The notes below the pieces were generated by a model, which saw nothing but the letters and a program-made list of their open reading frames with translations, had not been told where the DNA came from and searched no databases. 64,000 nt of DNA from Megaustenia siamemsis (lineage: Eukaryota; Mollusca; Gastropoda; Stylommatophora; Ariophantidae). Shown here piece by piece: positions 59,201 to 63,168 of the stretch (within the stretch, counting starts at the first letter, position 1; each line of letters opens with the position of its first letter). The stretch covers positions 38,633,348 to 38,697,347 of the forward strand of contig JAVIAB010000025.1 in the NCBI GenBank assembly GCA_032433765.1, read 5' to 3'. A program made the position numbers and the translations under genes.

Positions 59201-59795
59201 TGAGTATATTGTACATGCCTGACTGTTGTACATATCTCACAGTTGATTGAAATTTGTTTAGGAAAATGCTTTTGTACATGACTGAGTATATTGTACATGA
59301 CTGAGTATATTGTTGTTGACTGAGTATATTGTACATGACTGAGTATATTGTTGTTGACTGAGTATATTGTACATGACTGAGTATATTGTACATGACTGAG
59401 TATATTGTTGTTGACTGAGTATATTGTTGTTGACTGAGTATATTGTACATGACTGAGTATATTGTTGTTGACTGAGTATATTGTTGTGACTTAGTATATT
59501 ATTGTTGATTGAATATATTGTACATGACTGGCTGACTTGTACGTATCTCACAAATGGCTGAAGTTGGCACTGAGCAGAAAAAGCTAAATTTTCCAGCAAC
59601 ACATTTACTTGCCAGGTTGACAGACTCACGGATTGCCTGGAGTGTGTTGCTGAACTGCTTGACTTTCACAACCTGGACAGACATTCATCACTTCCAGCGG
59701 ACACAGACAAAGATGACCTGTACACTCACAGAATCCTCTACATGGGACTTGCGGCTGCACTCACACGATTTCTTCTCATGATTCCTCTTGAAAAG
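23227..59795 (+). CDS. RTTN: Rotatin, N-terminal ten exons (3' partial)
   Basis: Ten exons join in frame to 540 codons. The start MSSLLRKDIDFNGLFRKLGH followed by PLEEIRVRALNNILSKLEHK matches the N-terminal armadillo-like domain of rotatin. Further family signatures are LLEWFNIPE, GGIEFLSQLR, FPWLPLT, VFQDFPAEIFLQRPEIL, RHRGDGQDGD and GLAAALTRFLL. Human rotatin has about 2,226 residues, so roughly the first quarter is here and the gene continues beyond the right edge. Rotatin acts at centrioles and basal bodies (centriole assembly, cilia, left-right axis). The gene spans over 36 kb for 1.6 kb of coding sequence because its introns are full of minisatellites and retroelements. Confidence 0.9.
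23477..23745 (-). mobile_element. LINE family A 3' end
   Basis: Starts with a short (TCA)n tail (ATCATCAAGTACC), then GGCGTAGGTGATCATGTC and the same coding tail as 12976-13265, with small internal duplications near 23560 and 23600. Confidence 0.75.
23755..23940 (-). mobile_element. tRNA-like SINE remnant
   Basis: On the - strand AGTACGGGTTCGATCCTGC is a near-perfect B box. Related to 4760-4870. The A box is not clear. Confidence 0.45.
24100..24350 (+). mobile_element. SINE-T, forward copy
   Basis: TGATAGCTCAGTGGTTAATG (A box), GGGTTCAATCCTG (B box), CTCAGCCTTAAATGGGTACC and TGACATGCCCCGTGGCATGG. Near full length, directly followed by a LINE. Confidence 0.85.
24366..25310 (+). pseudogene. 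LINE family A reverse transcriptase, 5'-truncated and frameshifted
   Basis: Open from GVRQGCVLSPDLFNMYSE (RT palm) through NNLRYADDTILFAK (catalytic YADD), FKYLGTLLTSDG, CESWTI and a C-terminal tail WLGRRSTTEMINSCRDRKLW, ending in (TGA)n. A 31-bp tandem duplication (starts 25031 and 25062) breaks the frame at the 'SSFLG' position. Lacks endonuclease and the N-terminal RT motifs. RTE-like assignment is inference from the EEP-RT family layout without RNase H. Confidence 0.88.
25311..25625. other. RTTN: RTTN intron 1 spacer
   Basis: AT-rich with a short (TA)n run near 25340; nothing else recognised. Confidence 0.35.
25630..26075 (-). mobile_element. Interspersed repeat H, reverse copy
   Basis: CAACAAGGAACAC and AGCAATCGGAATA-type landmarks of the 5540-6530 copy appear in reverse order (GTGTTCCTTGTTGCAGTTTC, GACATTCCAATTGTTTACG, GGATGATTCCACCGGCACGG). 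No coding potential. Confidence 0.7.
26272..26459 (+). CDS. RTTN: RTTN exon 2
   Basis: Acceptor TTGGCTAG, donor CACAG|GTAGGC, length 188, ends in phase 0. Encodes HPLEEIRVRALNNILSKLEH, then LICDADIVHEKHLYIRLLEW and FNIPECSNKEDVLALIYRLS. This is the helical N-terminal domain and the clearest rotatin match in the window. Confidence 0.92.
26505..27295 (-). mobile_element. LINE family D, longer 3' fragment
   Basis: 26570-27060 is the same tail as 3744-4203, with two terminal units. 27060-27295 continues on the - strand into RT-connection sequence: IYLGSNINKEGGTENDTKRR. A GATGAAGACTTTTGC-type motif (reverse) sits at 26530-26570. Confidence 0.75.
27300..27660. other. RTTN: RTTN intron 2 spacer
   Basis: No recognised feature; short CAGTTTAGCTACTTTT at 27543 resembles part of a dispersed repeat. 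Confidence 0.35.
27662..27792 (+). mobile_element. SINE-A, 3'-truncated copy
   Basis: GGGACTGGTTGGTCTCAAGG, GAGGTTGTGAGTTTGAGTCC (B box), TTTATTTGTGATTTCTCTCT; stops in CAGCAGCGAGG, where LINE sequence begins. Confidence 0.8.
27795..28770 (+). pseudogene. LINE family A reverse transcriptase fragment
   Basis: Carries NNLRYADDTVLIAKSENELQ and the tail of family A ending in (TGA)n. Compared with 24366-25310 it lacks the FKYLGTLLTSDG segment (deletion near 28238) and has a stop in the SPDF-YIYSE region. Dead copy. Confidence 0.87.
28868..29335 (-). mobile_element. LINE family B 3' end
   Basis: On the - strand it encodes MLKVPWTAEKTNEEVLKEAN, KKHSTFFGHILRRGKLEYLI and LVSWHGKWSTTELIQCTVDR. Frame open over about 100 codons. 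Confidence 0.85.
29336..29640. other. RTTN: RTTN intron 2, pyrimidine-rich
   Basis: TCT-rich DNA without a recognised feature. Confidence 0.35.
29641..29880 (+). repeat. 57-bp minisatellite, about 4.2 copies
   Basis: Unit CCACCCACATGTCTGTTTAT plus AAATATTTCCCCAAATATAT and GTTGACTCTGTGTCTGT; starts 57 bp apart (29644, 29701, 29758). Both strands are open, as an artefact. Confidence 0.9.
29945..30125 (+). mobile_element. SINE-A 3' end
   Basis: AAGATGCAAAATTCAGTTCC, CTCTAGGAACTTC and AGAGGTAAAAGCTGGCG match 7010-7070. The tRNA-like head is missing. Confidence 0.6.
30130..34690 (+). repeat. 47-bp satellite, about 97 copies, with higher-order units
   Basis: Monomer ATAAAAGAGGATAGACTAAG plus CTGTTAGGTGATGATATAGA and AACTTGG, 47 bp. 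Marker variants show higher-order periods. GTTAAATGATG recurs at 30451, 31296 and 32141 (845 bp each, 18 monomers). The 3-bp-deleted GTTAGGTGATATAG recurs at 32704 and 33781 (1077 bp), and AAGGTGTTTG pairs are 1171 bp apart. The array ends about 17 bp before the acceptor of RTTN exon 3. Confidence 0.97.
34708..34894 (+). CDS. RTTN: RTTN exon 3
   Basis: Acceptor TTTTTTTCTTTCAG, donor AGCG|GTAAGT, length 187, phase 0 to 1. Encodes HSSGSEILQDVGGIEFLSQL, then RCDIEPCHRPIIDQILESIM and CIYHKPADS. GGIEFLSQLR corresponds to VEFLSKLR in vertebrate rotatin. Confidence 0.9.
34903..35325 (+). repeat. 23-bp minisatellite, about 18 copies
   Basis: Unit GCATGAAATCTATGTACAAA plus GTT. It begins within 10 bp of the exon 3 donor; the first unit overlaps the donor-proximal intron. 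Confidence 0.93.
35336..35455 (-). mobile_element. LINE family A 3' tip
   Basis: TCATCATCATCAACTAACAA and GATGATGTCTCTCCACAACC match the 3' end of family A; strongly diverged. Confidence 0.5.
35600..36115 (-). mobile_element. SINE-C with a nested LINE-F tail
   Basis: The outer parts (35600-35697 and 35931-36115) form SINE-C on the - strand, with head GGTAGTCTAGTTGG and B box CATGTTCGATTCCCGC. The insertion 35698-35930 is a LINE tail ending in (GATA)n. The SINE sequence around TTCGGAGACTTCT is repeated on both sides of the insertion. Confidence 0.8.
35698..35930 (-). mobile_element. LINE family F 3' end with zinc-knuckle motif
   Basis: On the - strand it encodes NTCTCGQAPQTAEHILQDC (C-x-C...H...C knuckle), then a frame close to YGPLQELQKT, ending in the tail GATAGATAGATAG. 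Typical of Jockey/CR1-like C-termini. Confidence 0.82.
36120..36445 (-). pseudogene. LINE RNase H domain fragment
   Basis: On the - strand it encodes VTFVCVPGHAGAWVNEKADR, LASCAVIEDSEPMDQADVIN and ALRDAGWAQGFDNHEIMSLL. GHAG...N..ADRLA is the last conserved block of RNase H. Open in one frame here; upstream part degraded. Confidence 0.82.
36446..37100. mobile_element. Facing LINE family D connection fragments
   Basis: 36446-36620 on the - strand resembles 27070-27290 (CTAGTAGAAGTATTTCTCCT). 36850-37100 on the + strand encodes NYIYLGSNIDQEGETK and after breaks YVCESWKTTN. The AT-rich 36720-36850 lies between. Confidence 0.6.
37101..37435 (+). repeat. 67-bp tandem repeat inside a LINE, 5 copies
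   Basis: Unit GAATGAATTCAAGACTAATA through CTCATCTACAATG; starts at 37101, 37168, 37235, 37302 and 37369, exactly 67 bp apart. The unit is LINE family G coding sequence (IEIREMVMQPTISSTM). Confidence 0.92.
37436..37700 (+). mobile_element. LINE family G C-terminus
   Basis: Encodes KKRRWTYVGCVLRRDNKRIP, then LKRTFIREAKLAGIDSLDRL and HVAQNRDWW. Two interruptions. Continues the repeat array immediately upstream. Confidence 0.8.
37932..38171 (+). CDS. RTTN: RTTN exon 4
   Basis: Acceptor TTTGTCCCAG, donor GTGG|GTGGGT, length 240, phase 1 to 1. Encodes GVWGNSMSSAAEGSRSHTSQ and a Ser/Gly-rich low-complexity stretch ending ADFFVASEGV. The donor was chosen because it keeps phase with exon 5; GGAG|TGGGTG-type alternatives do not. 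The sequence is poorly conserved, so it is supported mainly by frame and splice sites. Confidence 0.78.
38190..38640. mobile_element. SINE 3' module plus SINE-T tail
   Basis: 38195-38515 is the core module (CGTCCGATGGCTAAAGGAG, CGGCCCAACACATCC), preceded by an A-run. 38516-38640 is the SINE-T 3' end (ACCGACCACATTACCCC, TCCACTTGGCGTGAC). Confidence 0.7.
38670..39350 (+). repeat. 24-bp minisatellite passing into a 47-bp unit
   Basis: Left part: TGTATTCTGTTAATACTGGA plus AGAA, 24 bp. Right part (from about 39030): alternation of ATTAATCCCGGATGAATG and GTTAATACTGGAAAATG halves, about 47 bp per pair. Confidence 0.9.
39353..39690 (-). mobile_element. SINE-C, complete reverse copy
   Basis: On the - strand GGTAGCCGAGTTGGG (A box) and CCGTGTTCGATTCCCGCTGG (B box), body to the 3' end AAGTCTCGTACTTTACC. 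Best copy for defining the family. Confidence 0.85.
39700..40140 (+). mobile_element. Interspersed repeat H, uninterrupted copy
   Basis: TATCACTGCAAACGAATTAA to GCCATATTGACCAG without insertion; the reference for the split copies at 5540 and 53040. Confidence 0.72.
40145..40565 (+). repeat. 20-24 bp minisatellite
   Basis: Left part TGGATGTATTCTGTTGGTAG (20 bp). The right part has a 4-bp longer unit TGGATGATTGTATTCTGTTG plus GTAG (24 bp). Confidence 0.9.
40776..40863 (+). CDS. RTTN: RTTN exon 5
   Basis: Acceptor CCCTTACAG, donor AATAG|GTATTT, length 88. Encodes (E)NTDCLFRLSSFPWLPLTHTDQ and HVIASTN. FPWLPLT is a conserved block after the divergent loop. Confidence 0.88.
40977..42290 (+). repeat. 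66-bp minisatellite, about 20 copies, with acceptor-like unit
   Basis: Unit TTGGACATTTTCTCTACTTC plus TCTCCAGTCTAGGCCACAGA and CAAGGTCTCTCATCCATCCC. Period 65-66 bp. Each unit contains a long pyrimidine tract ending in CAG (about 19 copies), which matches a 3' splice site. Open frames of up to 205 codons are artefacts. Confidence 0.95.
42308..42654 (-). mobile_element. SINE-A, complete reverse copy
   Basis: On the - strand GGGGGGACTGGTTGGTCTTA, B box GTGTTCAAATCCCGGC, and a 3' end at CTGACG...AAAAGTTGGC with A-rich tail. Imperfect 14-bp duplication CAATATATGCCAAT (42294-42307) / CAATCTATGCTAAT (42655-42668). Confidence 0.85.
42775..45318 (-). pseudogene. LINE family C endonuclease-reverse transcriptase, 5'-truncated, one frameshift
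   Basis: Longest mobile-element coding region here. N-terminal part (to 44163): EEP endonuclease C-terminal half with ILIVMGDMNAKVG, RNQIDYIMI and DHNPV, then a linker. C-terminal part (44166-42775): RT motifs ALPKKNG, ACFIDYTKAFDRV, GVRQGCILSPSLFN and NNLRYADDTVLL, then FLGHVKRHNSLL and GKRGRGRPRLTW. The two frames overlap near 44165-44200, where one frameshift replaces the expected ALEDFGIEVIT. No RNase H is seen. It lacks the start of the endonuclease, so it is non-autonomous. RTE-like by layout (inference). It lies antisense to RTTN in intron 5. Confidence 0.9.
45319..45480 (-). mobile_element. Short LINE family D piece abutting family C
   Basis: On the - strand NRKWRWIGHTLRKPNANI precedes the family C sequence DYTDEQIEAY directly. 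WIGHTLRKP is a C-terminal motif of family D, so this is a junction between two elements, not part of an endonuclease. Confidence 0.65.
45640..45935 (+). mobile_element. LINE family B 3' end
   Basis: Encodes pieces of the tail: LDELNTKRELLKTFRRNNQH-like, then GTHEKRKDGILGYNWQN-like in shifting frames; nucleotide match to 60060-60300. Ends near GACACATGATAC. Confidence 0.75.
45966..47378 (+). repeat. 44-bp minisatellite, about 32 copies
   Basis: Unit GGATGTGTTGGAAGATACTA plus GCTAGCATTGCTGATCTGTT and AGTT; 44-bp period (45968, 46012). Two-base variants (GTGTT/GTGAT and TAG/TGG/CGG) are intermixed. It ends about 65 bp upstream of RTTN exon 6. Confidence 0.95.
47444..47558 (+). CDS. RTTN: RTTN exon 6
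   Basis: Acceptor CTCCTGTTGCAG, donor CTGAAG|GTGAAA, length 115. Encodes (S)LQTRGSSLLIESCEFLADVV and FQDFPAEIFLQRPEILK. The FPAEIFLQRP block is strongly conserved in rotatins. Confidence 0.93.
47690..47822 (+). mobile_element. LINE family B 3' tip
   Basis: TAGCTTGGTGTCATGGCATG, GAAAACAGTTAACCACAG and the tail GCACATGATGATGATAG. It directly precedes the acceptor-containing repeat. Confidence 0.75.
47823..48054 (+). repeat. 71-86 bp tandem repeat containing the exon 7 acceptor
   Basis: Unit: TATAG, AGTCTGCTGTCACTG, GTAACATATCCCCTTAACTC, AGTTGATGTTTGATCTATTA and TTCCTTGTCTA. Three copies lie upstream of the real exon 7 acceptor (AG at 48053-48054). Copies 2 and 3 reproduce AG, then 15 and 13 exon-like bases, then GTAACA. 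Confidence 0.88.
48055..48199 (+). CDS. RTTN: RTTN exon 7
   Basis: Acceptor GTCTATAG, donor TCAG|GTGAGT, length 145, phase 0 to 1. Encodes SLLSLVSLPNPADEQLVVQS, CKTLTCFIRCLQVRIRYFQD and PALYISKS. The start was chosen to keep frame with exon 6; an AG two bases further in would shift the frame. Confidence 0.88.
48225..48310 (+). repeat. 18-bp repeat, about 5 copies
   Basis: Unit GTTACCTTTGTCATGATT, starting about 25 bp after the exon 7 donor. Confidence 0.85.
48311..48560. other. RTTN: RTTN intron 7 spacer
   Basis: No feature recognised. Confidence 0.3.
48563..48905 (-). pseudogene. LINE RNase H-region remnant
   Basis: On the - strand it encodes ITACLEELPWMRHAMDWADI, LNALREVGQANDSVNDHEST and RLHEHQVKTGNARKECYTGD. 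Same region downstream of the RNase H core as 36120-36445, open for 93 codons but missing the catalytic part. Confidence 0.7.
48906..49340. other. RTTN: RTTN intron 7, unassigned
   Basis: No gene or clear repeat recognised. Confidence 0.3.
49341..50630 (+). repeat. 58-bp minisatellite with an internal 18-bp unit
   Basis: Unit CTCTTGTTTACTTAACCCAC plus TCCAAATACTTAACCCACTC and CTTTTACTTCATGAAACC. The inner 18-bp CACTCCAAATACTTAACC is duplicated in many copies, so the length varies in steps of 18 bp. Confidence 0.95.
50631..50852. other. RTTN: RTTN intron 7 spacer
   Basis: Includes GGAGAAATTGAGGAAAGAAG, which weakly resembles a LINE family A tail. Otherwise unassigned. Confidence 0.35.
50853..51366 (+). 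repeat. 128-bp tandem repeat, 4 copies
   Basis: Unit starts GAAACAAGACAGTTGAAGTG and includes CTCCAGTTGGAGCATAGGGC; starts at 50853, 50981, 51109 and 51237. The right half of the unit is the 3' end of LINE family I (compare 55380-55450). Confidence 0.93.
51367..52206 (-). pseudogene. LINE family I reverse transcriptase fragment
   Basis: On the - strand the right part encodes LIINFLDFEKAFDIIHHPSL, WKILHAHNFSDKIVNILKNR and YDDNQCCVRHDD, the RT A-motif region with its F-D-F-x-K-A-F-D. The left part is the degraded C-terminus. Internal pieces are missing. Confidence 0.8.
52207..52760 (+). mobile_element. LINE family A tail, split by a TTAA element
   Basis: 52207-52356 and 52667-52760 together match WRDMI, DSLCEWFGRKLI and NSSRDRKFW of family A in a rearranged order, ending in (TGA)-like repeats. 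The element at 52357-52666 sits inside. Confidence 0.6.
52357..52666. mobile_element. TTAA-flanked MITE-like element (about 300 bp)
   Basis: Left end TTAACTCTTTCAGTACGG at 52357 and right end GTACGGAAAGAGTTAA to 52666 are inverted repeats. The 4-bp TTAA is present at both ends. No coding capacity. TTAA targets and short terminal inverted repeats are typical of piggyBac-type elements, so it may be a non-autonomous piggyBac-like element. Confidence 0.65.
52780..52936 (+). CDS. RTTN: RTTN exon 8
   Basis: Acceptor AAATCTTTCAG, donor AGCAG|GTTTGT, length 157. Encodes (D)VGSSNPSIMSSLASSDSQLN, then VADWGDRRHRGDGQDGDSST. A Ser-rich linker with the rotatin-like R-x-RGDGQD block. Much of it is low complexity. 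Confidence 0.87.
53040..53960 (+). mobile_element. Interspersed repeat H, split by a LINE
   Basis: 53040-53159 and 53653-53960 together match the copy at 39700-40140 (TATCACTGCAAACGGATGAA, AACATCTCATTGAATATCCA). The insertion 53160-53652 carries a duplicated TGAATATCCA. Confidence 0.75.
53160..53652 (+). mobile_element. LINE family C 3' end
   Basis: Encodes LRMAKCYIFSIFLYGAETWT, FEMWIYRRIGRIGWKQK and GKRGRGRPRLTWTSNIKRW, open for 144 codons to a stop, then (TGA)n. Very close to the C-terminus of 42775-45318. Target-site duplication TGAATATCCA at 53150-53159 and 53653-53662. Confidence 0.9.
53935..54735 (+). repeat. 46-bp minisatellite, about 17 copies
   Basis: Unit AAGAACAAGACTTTAGTGTG plus TATTTATGAGTAATGGAAAT and GTTCAT. 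Period 46. Two variants (CATAAGAAC and CATATGAAC; GGAAATG and GCAAATG) form a 92-138 bp superstructure. Confidence 0.93.
54785..55300 (-). mobile_element. LINE family D 3' end with triplicated terminal unit
   Basis: On the - strand it encodes KMMGKTWNDLKRMARNRMAW and VFVEDLCSTGS. The terminal unit CAGCTCCCTGTGGAACATAG...CACTTT is present three times (54806-54920), as at 9010. Confidence 0.82.
55301..55850 (-). mobile_element. LINE family I 3' part
   Basis: Matches 51367-51870 (GGGCACTCACAAGAGATC, CAATGGTCTACCTCTTCTTC, CTTCTTTGTTTGTAATGTC). A 50-bp segment with TTTTACTTCTTAATTGATG is tandemly duplicated near 55640-55700. Confidence 0.75.
55851..55975 (-). mobile_element. SINE-T fragment, reverse
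   Basis: ACTTTCCCAGAAAATGTGGT, AAGGCTGGGTGAATCTAGGA and AATCAAACCTAACCTCTTG are the middle of SINE-T on the - strand. Confidence 0.65.
56085..56365 (+). mobile_element. SINE-V, forward copy
   Basis: GTAGGTGGTCTAGAGGTGAG (A-box region), GGTTCTGAGTTCAAATTTAA (B-box region), body GTACCTGAGTAGCGAGAGAC to GTTAAAGAACCCTTGGAAG. Related to 18381 and 63237. Confidence 0.7.
56366..56800 (-). mobile_element. SINE-C reverse copy plus module fragment
   Basis: 56366-56690 matches 39353-39690: on the - strand GGTAGCCCAGTCGGGTGATT and a B-box-like AAGTTCAATTCCCGCTGG. 56691-56800 is a degraded 3' module (GGATGTGTCGGATCG, CACTTAACTGGTGAATGC). Confidence 0.82.
56850..57114 (+). CDS. RTTN: RTTN exon 9
   Basis: Acceptor TTTGTTGCTCAG, donor CAAATA|GTAAGT, length 265, ends in phase 0. 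Encodes (R)NSSAGQGSDYHHTDSDLNLS, then LSLPQLCVAVLQRCLPRLKT and LTSVLDPELWADGREMARQI. The second half has the leucine-rich helical character of armadillo-like repeats. Confidence 0.88.
57195..58085 (+). repeat. 35-bp minisatellite with a donor splice consensus, about 25 copies
   Basis: Unit AAATCAGGTAAGTCCTGGAA plus TCATGTGGGTCCATG, period 35. About 22 units contain GTAAGTCC, most preceded by CAG, i.e. the near-ideal 5' splice site CAG|GTAAGT. It begins about 80 bp after the exon 9 donor. Confidence 0.95.
58086..58345. other. RTTN: RTTN intron 9 spacer
   Basis: No feature recognised. Confidence 0.3.
58346..58850 (+). repeat. About 44-bp minisatellite, roughly 11 diverged copies
   Basis: Unit TGAGTATATTGTACATGACT plus AACTGTTATATTTTTGTACA and CAAC; the left third is more degenerate. 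Confidence 0.85.
58860..59125. other. RTTN: RTTN intron 9, dispersed repeat piece
   Basis: 58870-58940 carries the reverse of the GATGAAGGC...TTTGCTGAAAC motif (AGCGTTTCAGCAAAAGGCTT). The rest is unassigned. Confidence 0.4.
59130..59545 (+). repeat. 18-21 bp minisatellite
   Basis: Units TGACTGAGTATATTGTACA and TTGACTGAGTATATTGTTG alternate irregularly. Related in sequence to the 58346-58850 array. It ends about 70 bp before exon 10. Confidence 0.88.
59616..59795 (+). CDS. RTTN: RTTN exon 10
   Basis: Acceptor CATTTACTTGCCAG, donor GAAAAG|GTCACA, length 180 (60 codons, phase 0). Encodes VDRLTDCLECVAELLDFHNL, LYTHRILYMGLAAALTRFLL and MIPLEK. The GL-x2-A-x2-RFLL block is a good rotatin match. 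Last exon found; later ones must lie beyond 64000 or were not recognised. Confidence 0.88.
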
Positions 59796-59863
59796 GTCAC
59801 ATCTCTACTCATTTTTATAAAAGTTTGAAAGTGTTTTTTTGAATTATGTATAAATGCTCTTAT

Positions 59864-60335
59864 ATCTTATGTAACAAATATATGTCAATAGAAATGAGAA
59901 AGAGAGTTCATCAGCGCTATATAGAACCAATTCTGACCTATGGAAGCGAATCATGGACAGTAGACAAACAAATGAAAAGACGATTAGAGGCTACAGAGAT
60001 GGGATTTCTCAGAAGAATGTTGAAAGTTCCCTGGACAGCTAAAAAGACCAATGAGGAAGTTCTCAAAGAGGCCAACACAAAAAGGGAGCTCTTAAAAAAC
60101 ATCAGAAAGAAGCAATCAACATTTTTCGGGCACATCATGAGAAGAGGACAGTTGGAATACTTGGTTACAACTGGCAAAATAAAAGGAAAGAGAGATCGCA
60201 GGCGACAAAGAGAGAAAATAATGGATAGCTTGGTGTCATGGCATGGAAAACAGTCAACAACAGAACTGATACGAAGCACTGTAGATTGTGGAGGGACATG
60301 ATCACCTACGCCAACCGGTATAGCACATGATGATG
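59864..60335 (+). mobile_element. LINE family B 3' end
   Basis: Encodes CNKYMSIEMRKRVHQRYIEP, MGFLRRMLKVPWTAKKTNEE and LVSWHGKQSTTELIRSTVD, open for about 150 codons, tail GCACATGATGATG. Target-site duplication ATAAATGCTCTTAT at 59850-59863 and 60336-60349. Confidence 0.9.
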
Positions 60336-60349
60336 ATAAATGCTCTTAT

Positions 60350-61175
60350 GAAATCAATAGTAGACAAAAAAGGAATTGAAGTCATTGGTCACAACATAAA
60401 TAATTTGCAATATGCAGATGACACGGTCTTAATAGTAGAGACAGAGAATGAACTACAAGAAATGATAGACATAATAGTAAAAGAAAGCAACAAGAAAGGT
60501 CTCAGTCTGAATAGTGAGAGAACAGAAATAATAGTCATATCGAAGAAACAATCATCACCATCATGCAGCATAAAAATAAACAGGACAAATCTGAAACAAG
60601 TGGAATGTATCAAATATTTGGGCACAATAATAACATCAGATGAAGGTGCACCACAGAAATAAAATGTAGAATAAACATGCTCAGGCCAGAATAGCATTTC
60701 AGAAAATGAAAAACGTCTTGTGCAATTAATCTATGTCAATAAAAGTGAGAAAGAGAGTTCATGTGTGCCAATTCTGACCTATCTAAGCGAATCATGGACA
60801 GTAAACAAACAAATAAAAAGACAATTCGAGTTAACAGAGATGGGATTTCTCAAAAGAATGTTGAGAGTTCCCTGGACAGCTAAAAAGACCAACGAGGAAA
60901 TTCTCAGAGGCCAACACAAAAAGGGAGCTCCTAAGAAACATCAAAAAGAAACAGTAAACATTTTTCAGGCACATCATGAGAAGAAGAAAGTTGGAATACT
61001 TGGTTACAACTGGCAAAATACAGGGAAAGAGAGATCATGGACAACAAAGAGAGAAGATACTGGATAGTTTGGTTTCATGGCATGGAAAACAGTCAACAAC
61101 AGAACTGATACGATGCACGGTGGATAGAAGATTGTGGAAGGACATGATCACCTATGCCAACCGATATAGCACATG
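60350..61175 (+). pseudogene. LINE family B reverse transcriptase fragment
   Basis: Encodes IEVIGHNINNLQYADDTVLI (YADD), VECIKYLGTIITSDEG, then in another frame PILTYLSESWTVNKQIKRQF and KLEYLVTTGKIQGKRDHGQQ. Several frameshifts. It follows the 59864-60335 copy immediately. Confidence 0.85.
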
Positions 61176-61179
61176 TGTA

Positions 61180-62190
61180 CCTGGGTGAAAAGGTTTATTA
61201 TTTACTTGTGGGCGTGCAGGGTGACGTGCAGCGTGATGTACAGCTGATGTGTGTTCTACTCGCACGCTGTGTTGATATATCGATTGTTACTTTATTGACA
61301 GCCTGCACCGCCCCTGTCAATTCTCTGTTAGCGACCTCAGCTGGAATGTGCTGATCTAGCTGTTTCTTGTGACAAAACGTCTTCTTGCCCCCTGGCGTTT
61401 GTCTCAGCCCTGACCTTGTCTGGTCACCTTAGTACTTCAGGATTGTTGTTAGGATGACTGTTTCACGTTGTGGTTCCACAACAACTTTACTGCTGTTATG
61501 ATTCGTCCCCTAGGGTTGACGCTAGGCCAGATAAATATAGCTGTGTAACATATAACAACACATTGGTTATAAGAATTTATTCCGACTTTTAATTCTGTCA
61601 AATCGGACTCTCGTTACAAACTGGATATGGCAGGTTACACACTTAGAGCGCACTCTACAATTTCTTAAGTCTATCGCCCTAACACTTGTCTCTGGGCTCT
61701 GACCACATTCATACTCGCATCTACACTATATGTGGACCGTCCCCATTGACGGCCCGCCCTAGACTATCTAACTTTTACCGGCCCGGCTGTCTCTTGGCAA
61801 CCGTTACTAACTGTCTCTTAATAGTGTTACTTACTAATCTGTCCGCCTAACTGCTCTTCACTAGTCTCTGCATCTCCTAACTATTGCGTGTTCTTGCTGG
61901 CTAAAATTCTATTACACTTGCTTGGTGTCATTACTCTAGGTCGTCACTCCCTGCCAACTCAGTCTCTCTAAGTGTTGTATTCAAGTTCTCACTATTATTC
62001 TCACGTACTAATCTAATTCTACTAGGCTAAGGTTAGCCTCCCTATGGGCCGACCACATGGCCGCCCGTCTCCTAACGAGCGTGTGTGCTCTTGCCGACTA
62101 CATTTCTCCAAGTGTCTGGTCTCCAGTGCTTGTCAATCTTTTGTGTTTACCTCTTAAATTTGGATCTTGTCAGCCAATCAGAATTGACTT
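61180..62190. other. Unassigned region, pyrimidine-rich
   Basis: Richer in GC and in CTA/TCT words than its surroundings, with no repeat unit, no recognisable exon and no LTR boundary that I could define. It could be an old LTR-element piece, but there is no evidence for that beyond composition. Confidence 0.35.
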
Positions 62191-62192
62191 CC

Positions 62193-62565
62193 TATGCGTC
62201 TGTCTGCCCACTCACTTCTAGACATGGCCTTTACATTTTGCATGTGCATTTTGACCCATCCTCTACTTATTTTTCTCATGACTTCGTCTTAATATCTTTG
62301 TCCTTTTTTCTCCTTGACCTTGTTCTCTCATCTTTGTTTACTCCTCTGCTCTCTCCACTCCTCCCCCTTCTACACCTACGCGTCTGTCTGTCCACTCACT
62401 TCTGGACCTGGTCTTCACGTTTTGCACGTGAATTTCGACCCATAGTCTCCTTATTTTTTCTCGTGACTTCGTCTTAATGTCTTTTTCCTTTTTTTCTCCT
62501 TGACCTTGTTTTCTCATCTTTGTTTATTCCATTACTCTCTCCACTCCTTCCCCTTCTACACATGA
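62193..62565 (+). repeat. About 185-bp tandem duplication
   Basis: GCGTCTGTCTGCCCACTCAC (62196) recurs as GCGTCTGTCTGTCCACTCAC (about 62381), each followed by GTGACTTCGTC...CCTTGACCTTGTT and CTCTCCACTCC. Confidence 0.8.
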
Positions 62566-62714
62566 TGATGATGATAACATATTTACTGCTGGAGATATAC
62601 GTTTGTTTCTGATGGAAATATTGCTGTCATTTCAATTGTAAAAATGTGTACATGACTCACTGAGTAGTGACATTCAAATAAGCCAGGAAGAGCATTAGCC
62701 TTCATAACTGTTAT

Positions 62715-63168
62715 TTCTTCTTCTTCTTTCCTTCCTCATCTGCCTTCCAGTGTCAAGGGGAGATATAATTTGCGGTCTTATGCTCTTTTGTTCACCTCTG
62801 CTGCTGTTATGTTTTCTAGTGCTTCTAATATTCCATCGATCCATCTTTTTCGTGGTCAGCCCTTGGGTCTGGTGTTCTCACAACGTTTGCTGATGGCTTG
62901 TTGTGTTGTGTTTTGATCTTTCTGCCTTGTCATGTGGCCAAACCATTGTATCTGTTGTTTTCTTATATATTCTATGGCGGGGGCTATTCCTAGCTTTTTT
63001 CTCAGTTCTTCATTTCTGATCTTATCTCTCAGACTGTTTCCTGTCATTCGTCTAACACATTTCATCTCTGTAGAGGTTATTTTTCTTATTGTTCTTGCAT
63101 CCAGGGTCCAGGACTGGCATTGGTAGCACAACGTTGGGATAAAGATTGTATTGTATAGTGCTCGTTTT
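62715..63168 (-). mobile_element. LINE family E 3' end
   Basis: On the - strand it encodes MCYQCQSWTLDARTIRKITS, RNEELRKKLGIAPAIEYIRK and QQIQWFGHMTRQ. (GAA)n-type tail. Target-site duplication TAACTGTTAT at 62705-62714 and 63169-63178. Near-identical to 5605-6120. Confidence 0.9.

Noticed and set aside
61180..62190. Possible LTR retrotransposon end
   Set aside because: Composition differs from its surroundings, but no paired LTR, primer-binding site or TG...CA boundary could be shown.
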